Part shown: piece by piece, positions 17,400 to 26,413 of the stretch
Numbering within the stretch: the stretch's first letter is position 1
Layout: every line of letters begins with the position of its first letter
NCBI RefSeq assembly: GCF_030005555.1
Contig: NZ_JASCQG010000001.1
Location: 310,001 to 374,000, forward strand
Reading direction: 5' to 3'
Origin: Empedobacter sedimenti
GTDB lineage: Bacteria > Bacteroidota > Bacteroidia > Flavobacteriales > Weeksellaceae
DNA: 64,000 nt
Translations under genes and position numbers: made by a program
The notes under the pieces: generated by a model
What the model was told of the DNA's origin: nothing
Database searches by the model: none
Seen by the model: the letters and a program-made list of their open reading frames with translations, nothing else

Positions 17400-18515
17400 A
17401 TGATAAAAATGTTTAAACCTAGTTTTTTTCTTTTGACTTGTTGTTTAACGTCAATCTCGGCATTTTCACAGCGAAATTATGAATACTTTTCTTATTTGGG
17501 ATTGGCAGGTGTTGTCAATAAAAATACTTTAGAAATCGAAGTTGAACCTAAATATTCAGATGCATCTATCGAAGCTGATTCGGCTATTACACTTTTTAAC
17601 AAAGATGGAAGTACTTTGGTCTACAATGCAATAAATAAGCAAATTAAAAAGGGAAATGATCGTAATATATATCGTCCAGGAGGAGCATACAATTCTTATT
17701 ATTCAAATAATAGTTTTTGTTCAACTAAAGATGAATCTTATCTTTTAATGAAAAATGATAAAAAAAATAAATATTTAGGAATAACGATACCTGATAGTTT
17801 AGTATTGAAAAGTGATATCAGAAGTTTAGTATTAGCTAAGAATTCCAAACCTTATCTAGATATTGTTTACGAAACAGAAAATAATAATATCCAATTTTAT
17901 TTACCAAATGAATTAAAAACAAAATTAGGTATTAAAACATATGCATTCGATGAAAATTATGTAAGGGAGTTTTATAAAGTTCTAGAAAATGAAAATGAAA
18001 TTTCTGATTTTTTAAAAGAATCAAAAATACCACTAGGGTTATTGTACTTATGTATTTCCAATTTCTCCAAAGAAAATTATGAAGGGAATTCCGTAAAAAA
18101 TAATTTAATCAGTTTAATGGTTTATGAAGACAATTACGAATCCGCTAAAAAATTATTTAGGACTTTTTATTCGAAAAATTTTGATGAATTAGAAAAAGAT
18201 GAACGCCAAATCTTATTGACTAAAGCTATTCAAAAGAATGATTTAGATTTCATTAAATCCATTCCAAAAGAAAGTTTAAAAAAGATAATAATTAGTGATG
18301 AATACCAAGATCGTAAAAATTTACTTTATTATGCATTAATTACTGAAAATTTTAAGGTTACTAAATATTTAGTTTCAATCGGCTTGGATGTAAATAAAGT
18401 TTTCATTTACTCTGATGGTACAACTGAAAGCGCATTAGAATTGTTAGAATCAGTTAGTTTCAAAGAAAACCAACCTGAAATAATAAAAATAATAAAGAAC
18501 GCTCCACGTAATTAA
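17400..18515 (+). CDS. secreted protein with ankyrin-like C-terminus
   Basis: A 371-residue exported protein. Residues 1-23 form a signal peptide (FFLLTCCLTSISAFSQ). The C-terminal 130 residues contain ankyrin-like helix pairs: YESAKKLFRTFYSKNFDELE, LLTKAIQKNDLDFIKSIPKE and LLYYALITENFKVTKYLVSI followed by GLDVN. It would act in the periplasm or at the surface, unlike most of its neighbours. About 100 bp without an ORF precede it, so it may have its own promoter; I see no clear box. Role unknown. Confidence 0.75.
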   Translation: MIKMFKPSFFLLTCCLTSISAFSQRNYEYFSYLGLAGVVNKNTLEIEVEPKYSDASIEADSAITLFNKDGSTLVYNAINKQIKKGNDRNIYRPGGAYNSYYSNNSFCSTKDESYLLMKNDKKNKYLGITIPDSLVLKSDIRSLVLAKNSKPYLDIVYETENNNIQFYLPNELKTKLGIKTYAFDENYVREFYKVLENENEISDFLKESKIPLGLLYLCISNFSKENYEGNSVKNNLISLMVYEDNYESAKKLFRTFYSKNFDELEKDERQILLTKAIQKNDLDFIKSIPKESLKKIIISDEYQDRKNLLYYALITENFKVTKYLVSIGLDVNKVFIYSDGTTESALELLESVSFKENQPEIIKIIKNAPRN

Positions 18516-18532
18516 ATAAAATTATAAATCCC

Positions 18533-19345
18533 ATGTACGTAGGAACCACAACACAAGGACGTCCAGATCATTTTATCATTTTAGAAAAAGGCGATCAAGC
18601 AAAGGCTGTGCAGGAATTAATGCTTGAAAGAAATGTCAATAATTTGATAATTTCGAAAGAAATAAAGGATGAAAATTTTCTAAACGATGCCGATTTTAAA
18701 GCTATTTTTCAACAAATTGAGATTTTGTATTTAAAAGACATCGAAATCCATGCAAGTGAACAATTATATGCTTTCCAAAACCTGAAAAGATTAGAAATTG
18801 TTGATTGTACCTACAAAACCAAGGAACCAATCGATTGGCTCAATTTTGTAAATTTAACTGAAATTATTGCGCCCTATTCCAAACGATTTGTCAATCTATT
18901 TCATCATCCAAAGCTGAAAATGATTATGCTCGATAATTTCAATGCGTTGGACTACATCTTTCCAGAAAATACAATATTAGAAACCTTATCTATCGAAAAA
19001 AGTAAAGACTGTGATTGGAAAAGTTTGGCAAATTTCAGCAATTTGACTTCATTATATTTGGTTAAAATTCCATCCTTACAAGACATTTCTTGGATTTCAA
19101 AATTATCGAAACTGAAAGACGTAGAATTTACTTCTTGTAAAAACATCGAAAACTGTATAGAAAACATCGCTAAAGTACAGACTTTAGAAACTATTTATCT
19201 AAGTTATATGGGCGATTTTGAAACCTTAGCACCTTTGAAAAAACTAAAACACTTAAAAGAATTAACCATAGAAAGCGGTGGAAAACTAACAGATAATAAA
19301 AACGTGGATTTTCTAAGTGAAATGCAGAATCTGGAATTGACATGA
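18533..19345 (+). CDS. leucine-rich-repeat protein
   Basis: A 270-residue protein with irregular leucine-rich repeats from about residue 60 to the end: LYAFQNLKRLEIVDCTYKTK, LANFSNLTSLYLVKIPSLQD, ISKLSKLKDVEFTSCKNIEN, LETIYLSYMGDFETLAPLKK and LKHLKELTIESGGKL. No signal peptide, so probably cytoplasmic. LRR scaffolds bind proteins, so a partner-sequestering role (as for an inhibitor) is plausible. It is 17 bp after the ankyrin-like gene. Confidence 0.75.
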   Translation: MYVGTTTQGRPDHFIILEKGDQAKAVQELMLERNVNNLIISKEIKDENFLNDADFKAIFQQIEILYLKDIEIHASEQLYAFQNLKRLEIVDCTYKTKEPIDWLNFVNLTEIIAPYSKRFVNLFHHPKLKMIMLDNFNALDYIFPENTILETLSIEKSKDCDWKSLANFSNLTSLYLVKIPSLQDISWISKLSKLKDVEFTSCKNIENCIENIAKVQTLETIYLSYMGDFETLAPLKKLKHLKELTIESGGKLTDNKNVDFLSEMQNLELT

Positions 19346-19379
19346 GAAATTGCAAAACGAGTAATAATTGCTATTAACG

Positions 19380-20123
19380 ATGAGCGACAATATAGTACAA
19401 TGCAGTAATCATGGTGAGCAAACATTGGCTTTTGTTTGTCATCATTTGGTAGGAAATGCAGAAAACATCGGCTTTCACGAATTTGAAGTCGAAGATCAAG
19501 ACAATCCTGATGCTTGGTGCGACGCTTGTCATGAGCAATGGCAACATCATAATCAAACTGAGGAAGAGCAAGAAAAATGGGAATCTTTAGTCGATTTTAA
19601 GATTCTTTGCCACGTTTGTTACCACGATAGAAAAGCAAGAAATACGAAGCCTTTATCCTATGATTTAGCAGTTTTAAATACAACGGAAATTCTACAACAA
19701 TTACAAAAAAAAGAATTTGAAAAGCTTGATGTACCGAATTTTCTTCCTGCAGAATATGCGAAGCTTTTACCTCAAATCGAAACGCAACTTATATCGATAG
19801 AATGCAAACTTTTGAGCTATCAAGATGCTTTAGAAATTAACAAAACCGACACCGAATGGATTTTTGCAACCAGTATTGGTCAAGAATATTGGACTTTTAA
19901 TGATAAAGGAGAAATTGTTTTTTATGAAATGATTGACGAAGAATTAACTCCTAAAACGCTCAAAATTTCGTTTAATGAATGGCTACAACTGGCTTTTCTA
20001 TTCAAAAAGTTAGATCAAATTCAACAAAAATATTTGGTTACCATTCAATTGAAAGAATTATTAGAAACACAATTGCACCTTATTAATCCAAGCTTAGTAG
20101 AACCTTTTAAAAATTATATTTAG
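19380..20123 (+). CDS. zinc-ribbon plus SUKH-like protein
   Basis: About 247 residues from the ATG at 19380. The N-terminal 90 residues hold paired Cys/His: C8, C20-H21-H22, C47-x2-C50-H51 and C77-x2-C80, suggesting two bound metal ions. The C-terminal 150 residues resemble a SUKH domain (DTEWIFATSIGQEYWTFNDK, GEIVFYEMIDEELTPK, FNEWLQLAFLFKKLDQ), ending LHLINPSLVEPFKNYI. A decayed copy of that same tail is found after the next gene. The final 25 bp plus the following 7 bp form the first copy of a 32-bp direct repeat. Confidence 0.7.
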   Translation: MSDNIVQCSNHGEQTLAFVCHHLVGNAENIGFHEFEVEDQDNPDAWCDACHEQWQHHNQTEEEQEKWESLVDFKILCHVCYHDRKARNTKPLSYDLAVLNTTEILQQLQKKEFEKLDVPNFLPAEYAKLLPQIETQLISIECKLLSYQDALEINKTDTEWIFATSIGQEYWTFNDKGEIVFYEMIDEELTPKTLKISFNEWLQLAFLFKKLDQIQQKYLVTIQLKELLETQLHLINPSLVEPFKNYI

Positions 20124-20130
20124 TGATGAA
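20099..20130 (+). repeat. 32-bp direct repeat, copy 1
   Basis: The sequence from AGAACCTTTT to TTAGTGATGAA is identical to 20742-20773. It covers the end of the SUKH-like gene (EPFKNYI-stop) and the start of the next gene. It is likely a recombination footprint. Confidence 0.9.
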
Positions 20131-20674
20131 AAAAATTGAGTATCCATTTAAAAAGACATTGATAAAGAATATCAACTCTGGCGATATTTTTACATTTCTG
20201 ACAGATAATGGCTATCGGTATGGAAGAATCATCAACCGAACTGTTTTAGGTTTTTTTGTAATATTATTTAAAACTAAATCAGACGAACTAATTATTAATC
20301 AAGATTTTGATTCGATGCCTTATTATTTTCCTCCTATTATCATAGATGGAATATCTATATTCCAAATGAATCCTGAGAAAGATTTTGCTATTATAAAAAA
20401 GGATCCTTCTTATGAAATTCCTCCTTCGATTAAAGATTTCAAAATAATTATTGGAGTTAGAGATGAACAAGAATTTAATACAACGAATAATTTACAAACA
20501 GTAAACTGTTTTGGAGAAGTAAAAAACATTGCCGGACAAGAAAATATACAACAATTACAGAACTTTTGTGTAAGCTCTTTAATTCACGGTAATGACCATG
20601 TTATTGAACATATTCATGATATGGATAATCAAATATATCACTTTCATTTATATGGAAAGTATTCAAAATCTTAA
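20126..20674 (+). CDS. Imm26-like immunity protein
   Basis: About 182 residues from the ATG at 20126, which lies 3 bp after the previous stop; a GTG at 20123 is also in frame. The N-terminus has SGDIFTFLTDNGYRYGRIIN, the Imm26 pattern of a GD-I-F-L-DG-YGR strand pair, followed by IIDGISIFQ and a hydrophobic strand region. It is the second Imm26-like gene in the window (first at 4745-5182). Predicted cytoplasmic antitoxin of an unidentified toxin domain. Confidence 0.65.
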   Translation: MKKIEYPFKKTLIKNINSGDIFTFLTDNGYRYGRIINRTVLGFFVILFKTKSDELIINQDFDSMPYYFPPIIIDGISIFQMNPEKDFAIIKKDPSYEIPPSIKDFKIIIGVRDEQEFNTTNNLQTVNCFGEVKNIAGQENIQQLQNFCVSSLIHGNDHVIEHIHDMDNQIYHFHLYGKYSKS

Positions 20675-20766
20675 AAACGACCTACTAACTGAAAACCACA
20701 AGCTTAGTTTTGCTCATAGATAACTTCAATCCAAAATTAACAGAACCTTTTAAAAATTATATTTAG
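20670..20766 (+). pseudogene. relic of a SUKH-like gene C-terminus
   Basis: This short stretch between two genes translates as LKNDLLTENHKL in one frame and, after a shift, LLIDNFNPKLTEPFKNYI-stop in another. The intact gene at 19380 ends QLKELLETQLHLINPSLVEP FKNYI, so this is the decayed end of a related gene. The rest of that gene has been lost, probably by recombination through the 32-bp repeat. Confidence 0.75.
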
Positions 20767-20773
20767 TGATGAA
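20742..20773 (+). repeat. 32-bp direct repeat, copy 2
   Basis: Identical to 20099-20130. It covers the end of the relic (EPFKNYI-stop) and the GTG-ATG start of the next gene, so the gene at 20769 inherits the same start context as the Imm26-like gene at 20126. Confidence 0.9.
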
Positions 20774-21488
20774 TGACTTAAAAGATTTAGAAACAGAATT
20801 AAACATCCAATATCCCGAAATTTATAAGGAATTATATGCCAACAACATGCTCGATTGGGGCGTTGAAGGCGCTGGATGGTACAGCAATGTTTTTCCAACT
20901 TTGAAGGCAAATCCGCCATTATTGCTTTTCGGAAATGACATCGAAATCTGGGATCCCGTTGATTTCAAAGGCGGTATTGAAGAAATGCTAAACCACGAAA
21001 TCTATGACCTTAACGAAAAATACAAACTTGCACCTTTTGCCCAAAATGGCGCTGGCGATATGTATGTTTTTCAATATGATTTACAAAATGGAGATGAAAT
21101 TCCAATCTCTTTTTTCCCACATGATGATTGTATGTTGCAAGTTTTGGCGAAGAATCTTCAAGATTTTATTTTCAGACAATTGCTGGAGTCTGTTACAGAA
21201 ATCGATGAATATTCAATGTTTGATGATGATACAGAAGAAAGAATAAAGGAACATCTCCACAATCAACTTCGTACACACAAACCTTATTTAAAAGCACGTC
21301 AACGAGAAATTTTGGAAGAAATCTATGCGCGGGATATTTTCGATTATACGTACAAATTGCCCAACGGTCACGAAGCGGAATCCCGAGGTTTAGCAACCTT
21401 CGAAGAAGTAGAAAAGATTTTAAAAACGGAAATAGATTTTGAGTTTTTGAATAAAGAATTTGATTATACGAGTGATGAAGCTAACTAA
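20769..21488 (+). CDS. SUKH (SMI1/KNR4) protein with C-terminal extension
   Basis: About 239 residues from the ATG at 20769. The N-terminal 140 residues are SUKH-like: LETELNIQYPEIYKELYANN, then NPPLLLFGNDIEIWDPVDFK, and AGDMYVFQYDLQNGDEIPIS, where the family reads G-GD-Y-FD. The last 100 residues are acidic and helical and have no clear domain. Its 3' end overlaps the DUF4274 gene by 14 bp. Its start region is part of the 32-bp repeat. Confidence 0.75.
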   Translation: MNDLKDLETELNIQYPEIYKELYANNMLDWGVEGAGWYSNVFPTLKANPPLLLFGNDIEIWDPVDFKGGIEEMLNHEIYDLNEKYKLAPFAQNGAGDMYVFQYDLQNGDEIPISFFPHDDCMLQVLAKNLQDFIFRQLLESVTEIDEYSMFDDDTEERIKEHLHNQLRTHKPYLKARQREILEEIYARDIFDYTYKLPNGHEAESRGLATFEEVEKILKTEIDFEFLNKEFDYTSDEAN

Positions 21489-22281
21489 TTCACAAATAGA
21501 TTTTATTAACGAACATTTTCATGAAAACATAAGTGAAAATGAACTGAATCGAGCGGTTTTCGAACAATTGAAAACGCCAGAAGAGTTGCATTATTTAGCA
21601 CAACAGCACAATTGGGACAACGGTGTTAAATGCTTGCAATGGATTGTTGAAAGTCCTATTTGTAGTGAAGCTACCGCTTTAGAATTGTTTTGGTTAGCCC
21701 AACCACAAGATTTTCAGCAAACGAAACTTGATAAATCGCTGAAGGATATTTACCAAAATGAAATCTTTACTTTAATCAAAACTATTTTAGAAAAGTATCA
21801 ACAAGGATTTTACCAAAAAACAGCTATTCATTTTGACCCCACTCCTTTTACAGAAGGAAATTTCACTATTCCTGATTTTATGAAAGAAGCAACTTCTGGT
21901 GAAGAAAGTTATGTGTATTTCGAGGAAGATGATGTCGAAGATTGGTTTGAGGCAGATTGGCAACGCAAAATTGAAAATGCAGATTCTACGATAGAACTGT
22001 TCAACATTGCCTATTTTATGGACGAACCCGAATATGCCGATTGGATTTTAGCATCGCCGCTTTGCGACAAGGGAATTGCTGTTTTGGTTTTTTGGCGCCT
22101 ACATACGGAAGCTGCAATTTATACAAATACACCCGAAAAATTAGCTGAAATAGCTCAAAATATAGAAAATAATAAGTTTCCAGAAGTTTTGGCGTACGAT
22201 CCAAAATCGGATGAGAAAGTGAAATTTAATAATGAAAAAATCGCTTGGGAAATTCCTGAAATGATGAAAAAAGCTGTTTAA
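21475..22281 (+). CDS. protein with two DUF4274-like repeats
   Basis: About 268 residues from the ATG at 21475, overlapping the previous gene by 14 bp. Two similar units are visible. The first reads TPEELHYLAQQHNWDNGVKC then LQWIVESPICSEATALELFW; the second reads IELFNIAYFMDEPEYADWIL then ASPLCDKGIAVLVFWRLH. This is the DUF4274 layout (two helices around W...SP-CD-G-A--FW). Function unknown; the domain is known from immunity arrays. Soluble and acidic. Confidence 0.75.
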   Translation: MKLTNSQIDFINEHFHENISENELNRAVFEQLKTPEELHYLAQQHNWDNGVKCLQWIVESPICSEATALELFWLAQPQDFQQTKLDKSLKDIYQNEIFTLIKTILEKYQQGFYQKTAIHFDPTPFTEGNFTIPDFMKEATSGEESYVYFEEDDVEDWFEADWQRKIENADSTIELFNIAYFMDEPEYADWILASPLCDKGIAVLVFWRLHTEAAIYTNTPEKLAEIAQNIENNKFPEVLAYDPKSDEKVKFNNEKIAWEIPEMMKKAV

Positions 22282-22293
22282 CAAAACTTGAAA

Positions 22294-22923
22294 ATGTCGT
22301 ACAAAAAGCAAATAGAAAAAGCCCTACTAAATAACAATTGGGAAATAATCGAAATCGATTCAAATACGAAATGGTGGGACGACGAGCATTGGAAAATTTG
22401 CCAGAAAAACAATCCAAATTTGCACTTTTATCTCTGCTTTATTGTCGATCCACATTTTGAAGGTCAAAGAAAAAAAGGTCAAGGCATCTGCGAAATCCGT
22501 GCTGTTTCGATATTTCCGAAAACGCATCTTGAAGACACCAATACCTTTGCAAAACTTGATATGACGAAAGACAATTTTGATGAGAAATTAGAAATATTTA
22601 TCAAGGAATATTCACGTACAAAACGAAAATTGATGTTATCAAAAAATATATTTAAGAGATTTAGTGAAAACGAAAATAGTTTCATCAGCAGTCATGAAAT
22701 CATTTTTCTGAAAAACATCATTGATATTTATATCGAAAATTTTTTAGACAACAACATAACAGATGACCATTGCATTTATGACACCACTAATATTCTTTTG
22801 TCGAATCATCCAAGTGTTGAGATCATTAATTACATCAAAAATAAAATTAAAACATATCCTCAATTAGATTTAAAAGAGAATTTGCAGGAATTAGTTTTTC
22901 TTATTGAACTAAATTTAAGATAA
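22294..22923 (+). CDS. hypothetical protein
   Basis: About 209 residues from the ATG at 22294 (MSYKKQIEKALLNNNWEIIE). The first half has DDEHWKICQKNNPNLHFYLC and FEGQRKKGQGICEIRAVSIF, looking like a small alpha/beta domain; the second half is helical. No family is recognised. It lies 12 bp after the DUF4274 gene and 15 bp before the next start. Immunity-type role by context only. Confidence 0.65.
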   Translation: MSYKKQIEKALLNNNWEIIEIDSNTKWWDDEHWKICQKNNPNLHFYLCFIVDPHFEGQRKKGQGICEIRAVSIFPKTHLEDTNTFAKLDMTKDNFDEKLEIFIKEYSRTKRKLMLSKNIFKRFSENENSFISSHEIIFLKNIIDIYIENFLDNNITDDHCIYDTTNILLSNHPSVEIINYIKNKIKTYPQLDLKENLQELVFLIELNLR

Positions 22924-22938
22924 TCAAATAGTAATAAA

Positions 22939-23631
22939 ATGCCTACTTATAAAGGAACATTCACGGATAAAAACGGAACACGAAACATCGAAATACTTAA
23001 TGATTTTGAGGATTTCAGTGTTATGATTGACGGATTTCAATTCAGCGGTTATGACTTGGATGGTCTTGCATTGGTTGACGAATCAAGCGAAGAAAAAGCT
23101 TTAGACCATTTCGACCTTAGAAAAATCTCAATACACTACAGCGATCCGTCAACTGAGCAAAGTCGAAGTTATGCTTTGGAATTATACAATTACCAATTAA
23201 AATTGCAAATTCCGCAAATAATAATTGAAGTTTCGACAAAAAAAGAATTCGAAATTATGATGGATTTTCAACTCGAATTAAGAGAAAGATTCGAGGAAGC
23301 CATTATTTCTTTTCAGACAAATGGCGAACATTTTGAAGCAAAAAGTAGTTTATTGGAAATGGTACTCGATGATTTGCAATATCAATTTAAAGGAAGATAT
23401 CGTTTCAAAAATTGTTATGGCTGTTTGTACGGCGATTATTCGGTGTATGGGCAAGGTTTTATGGGAAGTATTTTGTGTTTCAAAAATCAAAAAGAAGCCT
23501 ATGTAAGCACTCAAAATAAAGACGAATATATGCAATTGGAAATGCACGATTCGCAACAACAAGAGCTGTACTGCTGTGATGAATACGAAATTCGCGACAA
23601 ATCGGTAGGCTGTCGTGGAACGGTAATTTAG
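22939..23631 (+). CDS. DUF6304-like protein
   Basis: A 230-residue protein. The segment FKNCYGCLYGDYSVYGQGFM, followed by GSILCFKNQKEAYVSTQNKD, with closely spaced cysteines (KNCYGC), is what I associate with DUF6304, but the family name is from memory and tentative. The C-terminus LYCCDEYEIRDKSVGCRGTV adds further cysteines, so a bound metal is possible. The first 110 residues form a separate beta-rich region. Position in the array suggests an immunity-related role. Confidence 0.6.
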   Translation: MPTYKGTFTDKNGTRNIEILNDFEDFSVMIDGFQFSGYDLDGLALVDESSEEKALDHFDLRKISIHYSDPSTEQSRSYALELYNYQLKLQIPQIIIEVSTKKEFEIMMDFQLELRERFEEAIISFQTNGEHFEAKSSLLEMVLDDLQYQFKGRYRFKNCYGCLYGDYSVYGQGFMGSILCFKNQKEAYVSTQNKDEYMQLEMHDSQQQELYCCDEYEIRDKSVGCRGTVI

Positions 23632-23636
23632 AATTT

Positions 23637-23969
23637 ATGACTTGGAGAGATTACGAAGAATTACAAAAAGAAATCTGCGCAAAATACGGAGCAGATTGGT
23701 TGGCGACTCCGCCTGATAAAGTGATAGGTTTGGCCTCAAAACTTGAGCACACACCTGTTTACGGCATTCGATATGTGAGTGGATGGATGATTTGGTCGGG
23801 AGAATATTCCGAAGCGGATGATTTTTACCAACCCACTTGTGCTGTGCATTTGGTCGATTATTTCCCCAACGCTATCAACTATTTGGGACTAAGTGAAGGC
23901 TGGGCTTTTATTATTGACAGCAATGGTTATGAAGATGTTTGGTTTGACGAAAAATATTTGGTTGAATAG
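23637..23969 (+). CDS. Imm33-like immunity protein
   Basis: A 110-residue protein with the pattern TPVYGIRYVSGWMIWSGEYS, then HLVDYFPNAINYLGLSEGWA FIIDSNGYEDVWFDEKYL. A GW-IW-GE strand, a conserved YLGL-GW segment and a final G-EDVWFDE-L motif are characteristic of Imm33-type (DUF2185-related) immunity proteins. It starts 5 bp after the previous stop, and the next gene's ATG begins immediately after its TAG. Likely cytoplasmic. Confidence 0.65.
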   Translation: MTWRDYEELQKEICAKYGADWLATPPDKVIGLASKLEHTPVYGIRYVSGWMIWSGEYSEADDFYQPTCAVHLVDYFPNAINYLGLSEGWAFIIDSNGYEDVWFDEKYLVE

Positions 23970-24548
23970 ATGAAAAATAACCAGTACAATAATCTCGTAA
24001 CCCAAATGAAGGCGAAAAATATCAGTTTTGATAAAGGGTTAACTGATGACGAAATTCAGCAAATTGAGGTTCTATTTCAGATTAAATTTCCAGCAGATTT
24101 AAAGAATTTTCTTCAAACAGCTTTACCTACTTCTGCGGGTTTTCCACATTGGCGCGCGGCTATTCATTCAGAAAATGAAAATAAAATCATTGCGAACATA
24201 CTTCGTTGGCCTTTGCAAAGTATCTTGCATAGTGTAAAAAATAGTGATTATTGGAACAAACATTGGGAAGATCAACCTACTGAATATCAAGATAAAGCTC
24301 AACAAATTTCATCGCTAATCAATTCGGCGCCCACATTAATTCCAGTTTATTTGCATCGCTATATCCCAGCGATTCCAAATCAAAAAAATCTGCCCGTATT
24401 TTCAGTTTATGGAATAGATATTATACCTTATGGCAACAATTTTACACATTATTTAGCGCGAGAATTTAATTTAGAACTTCCTCAACAGTTTTATGACTAT
24501 TTGAACGAAGTCGATGAAATTCCGTTCTGGTCTAATTTTGATTATTAA
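23970..24548 (+). CDS. SUKH (SMI1/KNR4) family protein
   Basis: A 192-residue single-domain SUKH protein. The core pattern GLTDDEIQQIEVLFQIKFPA DLKNFLQTALPTS, then HWRAA and WPLQSILHSVKNSDYWNKHW, and the late LPVFSVYGIDIIPYGNNFTH, is a well-marked SMI1/KNR4 variant frequent in Bacteroidota and Firmicutes immunity loci. It starts directly after the previous stop, indicating tight co-transcription. Cytoplasmic; cognate toxin unknown. Confidence 0.8.
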   Translation: MKNNQYNNLVTQMKAKNISFDKGLTDDEIQQIEVLFQIKFPADLKNFLQTALPTSAGFPHWRAAIHSENENKIIANILRWPLQSILHSVKNSDYWNKHWEDQPTEYQDKAQQISSLINSAPTLIPVYLHRYIPAIPNQKNLPVFSVYGIDIIPYGNNFTHYLAREFNLELPQQFYDYLNEVDEIPFWSNFDY

Positions 24549-24563
24549 AATAGTAATTTACTT

Positions 24564-24986
24564 ATGACTGATAAATTCCGAGGAAATATATTTCAAGACG
24601 ATACATTTGTTTATACCGGCGCAGATGGCTTGGTTATTGAAGAATTGCTCACTTTAGAAAACAGAAGCGAAGAAAATGTGGTCTTGGTTTACATTAAAAT
24701 TCAAGGACAAGATTGGCAACAATATTTTTTGGATGTGGGCATTGGATTTTGGCAAAATTATGAAAACATCAATCCTTGGGATGAAGTTGATGAAGAATAT
24801 CAATTAATCGACAAAGCTTTAGAATTTGGTATCAAACATAAAAAAATACAGAAAATCTGGTGCGAACCCAATGAAAATAACAGTCAAATTACGATTGAAT
24901 TTGACAGTAATGAACGCATAATTCTAAAAACAAGAGAACCCAAAATTTTTGATTCGAATTGCGAGTTAATATTGATAAAACCTTGA
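24564..24986 (+). CDS. hypothetical protein
   Basis: A 140-residue acidic soluble protein (MTDKFRGNIFQDDTFVYTGA). A beta-rich middle with YIKIQGQDWQQYFLDVGIGF W and a second half rich in charged strands suggest a compact beta-sandwich. I do not recognise it. It lies between the SUKH gene and a long helical protein. Likely part of the immunity array by context. Confidence 0.65.
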   Translation: MTDKFRGNIFQDDTFVYTGADGLVIEELLTLENRSEENVVLVYIKIQGQDWQQYFLDVGIGFWQNYENINPWDEVDEEYQLIDKALEFGIKHKKIQKIWCEPNENNSQITIEFDSNERIILKTREPKIFDSNCELILIKP

Positions 24987-25003
24987 TGAAAACTGATTGA
25001 TTG

Positions 25004-26128
25004 ATGAAAATACTTGCTCAAATTATTACTAAATATAATGCGGATCTTTCCAGAGTTAGATTAGACGAAAAACAGCTCAAGCATTATTTGTATTCCAAAA
25101 AGATAGACAAAAATGGAATTCCTTTTGACGAAAATACCACCAAACGTCATCGTATAATTTTGGCGTTATTGTCGGACAAAAAGGTAGAAGACGAATCTAT
25201 TATTGTACAATTATTCAAAGCTGAAATCAAGGAACATCAATCCAATGTTGATCAAGGTTTGAGCGCTTCGATGAGCCGAAATGCTTTTCTATTGGCAAGT
25301 TTTAATCGTGTTGAACATTTGGATTTATTCATTAAAGCGAATGCTTCAAACAACGATACTTTCTACGAGTTTAACGAAAATTTTTTATTGTGGAACGGCA
25401 TTGAAAACTCGTACAAACACATCGAAAAACTGAATAAAAAGTCACAAGAGTTCTTCTATCAAAAATTTGGAAAAACTTCCGCGACTTGTATTTACACTGA
25501 TAACGACATTCAAAATTGGAAAACTAAATTATCCGATTATTATGCAAGGTTTTTTAAAAACGAAAATTTTGAAGACGAATTTCATCTTTTGTTAGATATT
25601 GAAGAGAAAAAGGCGGCGCAAAAACTGCTTTCGAATTGGAAGAAAAAACAAGCGCTAAAAGACGATCAATATTGGAAAAAACTTGCAAAATATTACGAAT
25701 ATTTAAACGATTTTGAACGACAAATAAAAGCGTATAAAAAACTAATTCAATTGAGTGAATCCAAAACCGAAAAGCTGGTTTACAACATTTCTTTAGCCGA
25801 TCTTTACCTTCAACAGAAAGATGCGGACGGACTTTTGACTTGCACAACCACTTATCTATCAATGAAATATAAAGTTAAAAAACTTGGAATTTGGCTGTTA
25901 ACCAAAGTCAGAAACCAATGTTTAGCCTTTATTTTGCTGAAAAATGACAAAAAGAATAAAGACGCAATCCAACTTTGGAATTGGTTGAAACCGCTTCTCG
26001 CAAAGCAAAAAGACTTGAATCATTATCAATTAGAAGACATCGCAAAAGTGTATGATTTATTCGGAAACGATAAAAAAAGTAAAGAATATTTACAAAAAGC
26101 AAAGCAAGAAAAAGCAAAATGGAATTAA
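25004..26128 (+). CDS. TPR-like helical protein
   Basis: About 374 residues from the ATG at 25004; a TTG at 25001 is also in frame. The protein is basic and almost all helical. The segment DDQYWKKLAKYYEYLNDFER QIKAYKKLIQLSESKTEKLV, followed by LADLYLQQKDADGLLTC, and the end LEDIAKVYDLFGNDKKSKEY LQKAKQE resemble TPR units. Its net positive charge differs from the acidic neighbours. No catalytic motif is seen. Function unknown; a protein-binding role is inferred. Confidence 0.7.
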   Translation: MKILAQIITKYNADLSRVRLDEKQLKHYLYSKKIDKNGIPFDENTTKRHRIILALLSDKKVEDESIIVQLFKAEIKEHQSNVDQGLSASMSRNAFLLASFNRVEHLDLFIKANASNNDTFYEFNENFLLWNGIENSYKHIEKLNKKSQEFFYQKFGKTSATCIYTDNDIQNWKTKLSDYYARFFKNENFEDEFHLLLDIEEKKAAQKLLSNWKKKQALKDDQYWKKLAKYYEYLNDFERQIKAYKKLIQLSESKTEKLVYNISLADLYLQQKDADGLLTCTTTYLSMKYKVKKLGIWLLTKVRNQCLAFILLKNDKKNKDAIQLWNWLKPLLAKQKDLNHYQLEDIAKVYDLFGNDKKSKEYLQKAKQEKAKWN

Positions 26129-26131
26129 ATT

Positions 26132-26410
26132 ATGGCGTTTGATATACACAGAAAAGACAATAATCAATACTTGTTTTCGCTCAACGAAAACACGTTTCAA
26201 TTACTAAAACCTGTCTTCGAACAATTTTATCAAAAAACAGGTTTGCAGTTTGATTATTACAAGGATTTGCAACTTTCGGTTGGTCATCAAAAATTGTTAA
26301 TCGATCTCATCCTTGCAAGCAAAATTACAAAAACTGAAGTCATTTCGTTTCAAAAAATATTGAAGCAAACTTCTGAAAATCAAGCAGAAATCAAATTTTA
26401 TTGCGATTAA
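26132..26410 (+). CDS. small hypothetical protein
   Basis: A 92-residue soluble protein (MAFDIHRKDNNQYLFSLNEN). It has one strand-like opening and two or three helices, with no family recognised. It is 3 bp after the TPR-like gene and directly precedes the REP-like repeat cluster at 26414, which begins 4 bp after its stop. It is the last gene before the GIY-YIG cassette. Confidence 0.6.
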   Translation: MAFDIHRKDNNQYLFSLNENTFQLLKPVFEQFYQKTGLQFDYYKDLQLSVGHQKLLIDLILASKITKTEVISFQKILKQTSENQAEIKFYCD

Positions 26411-26413
26411 ATG

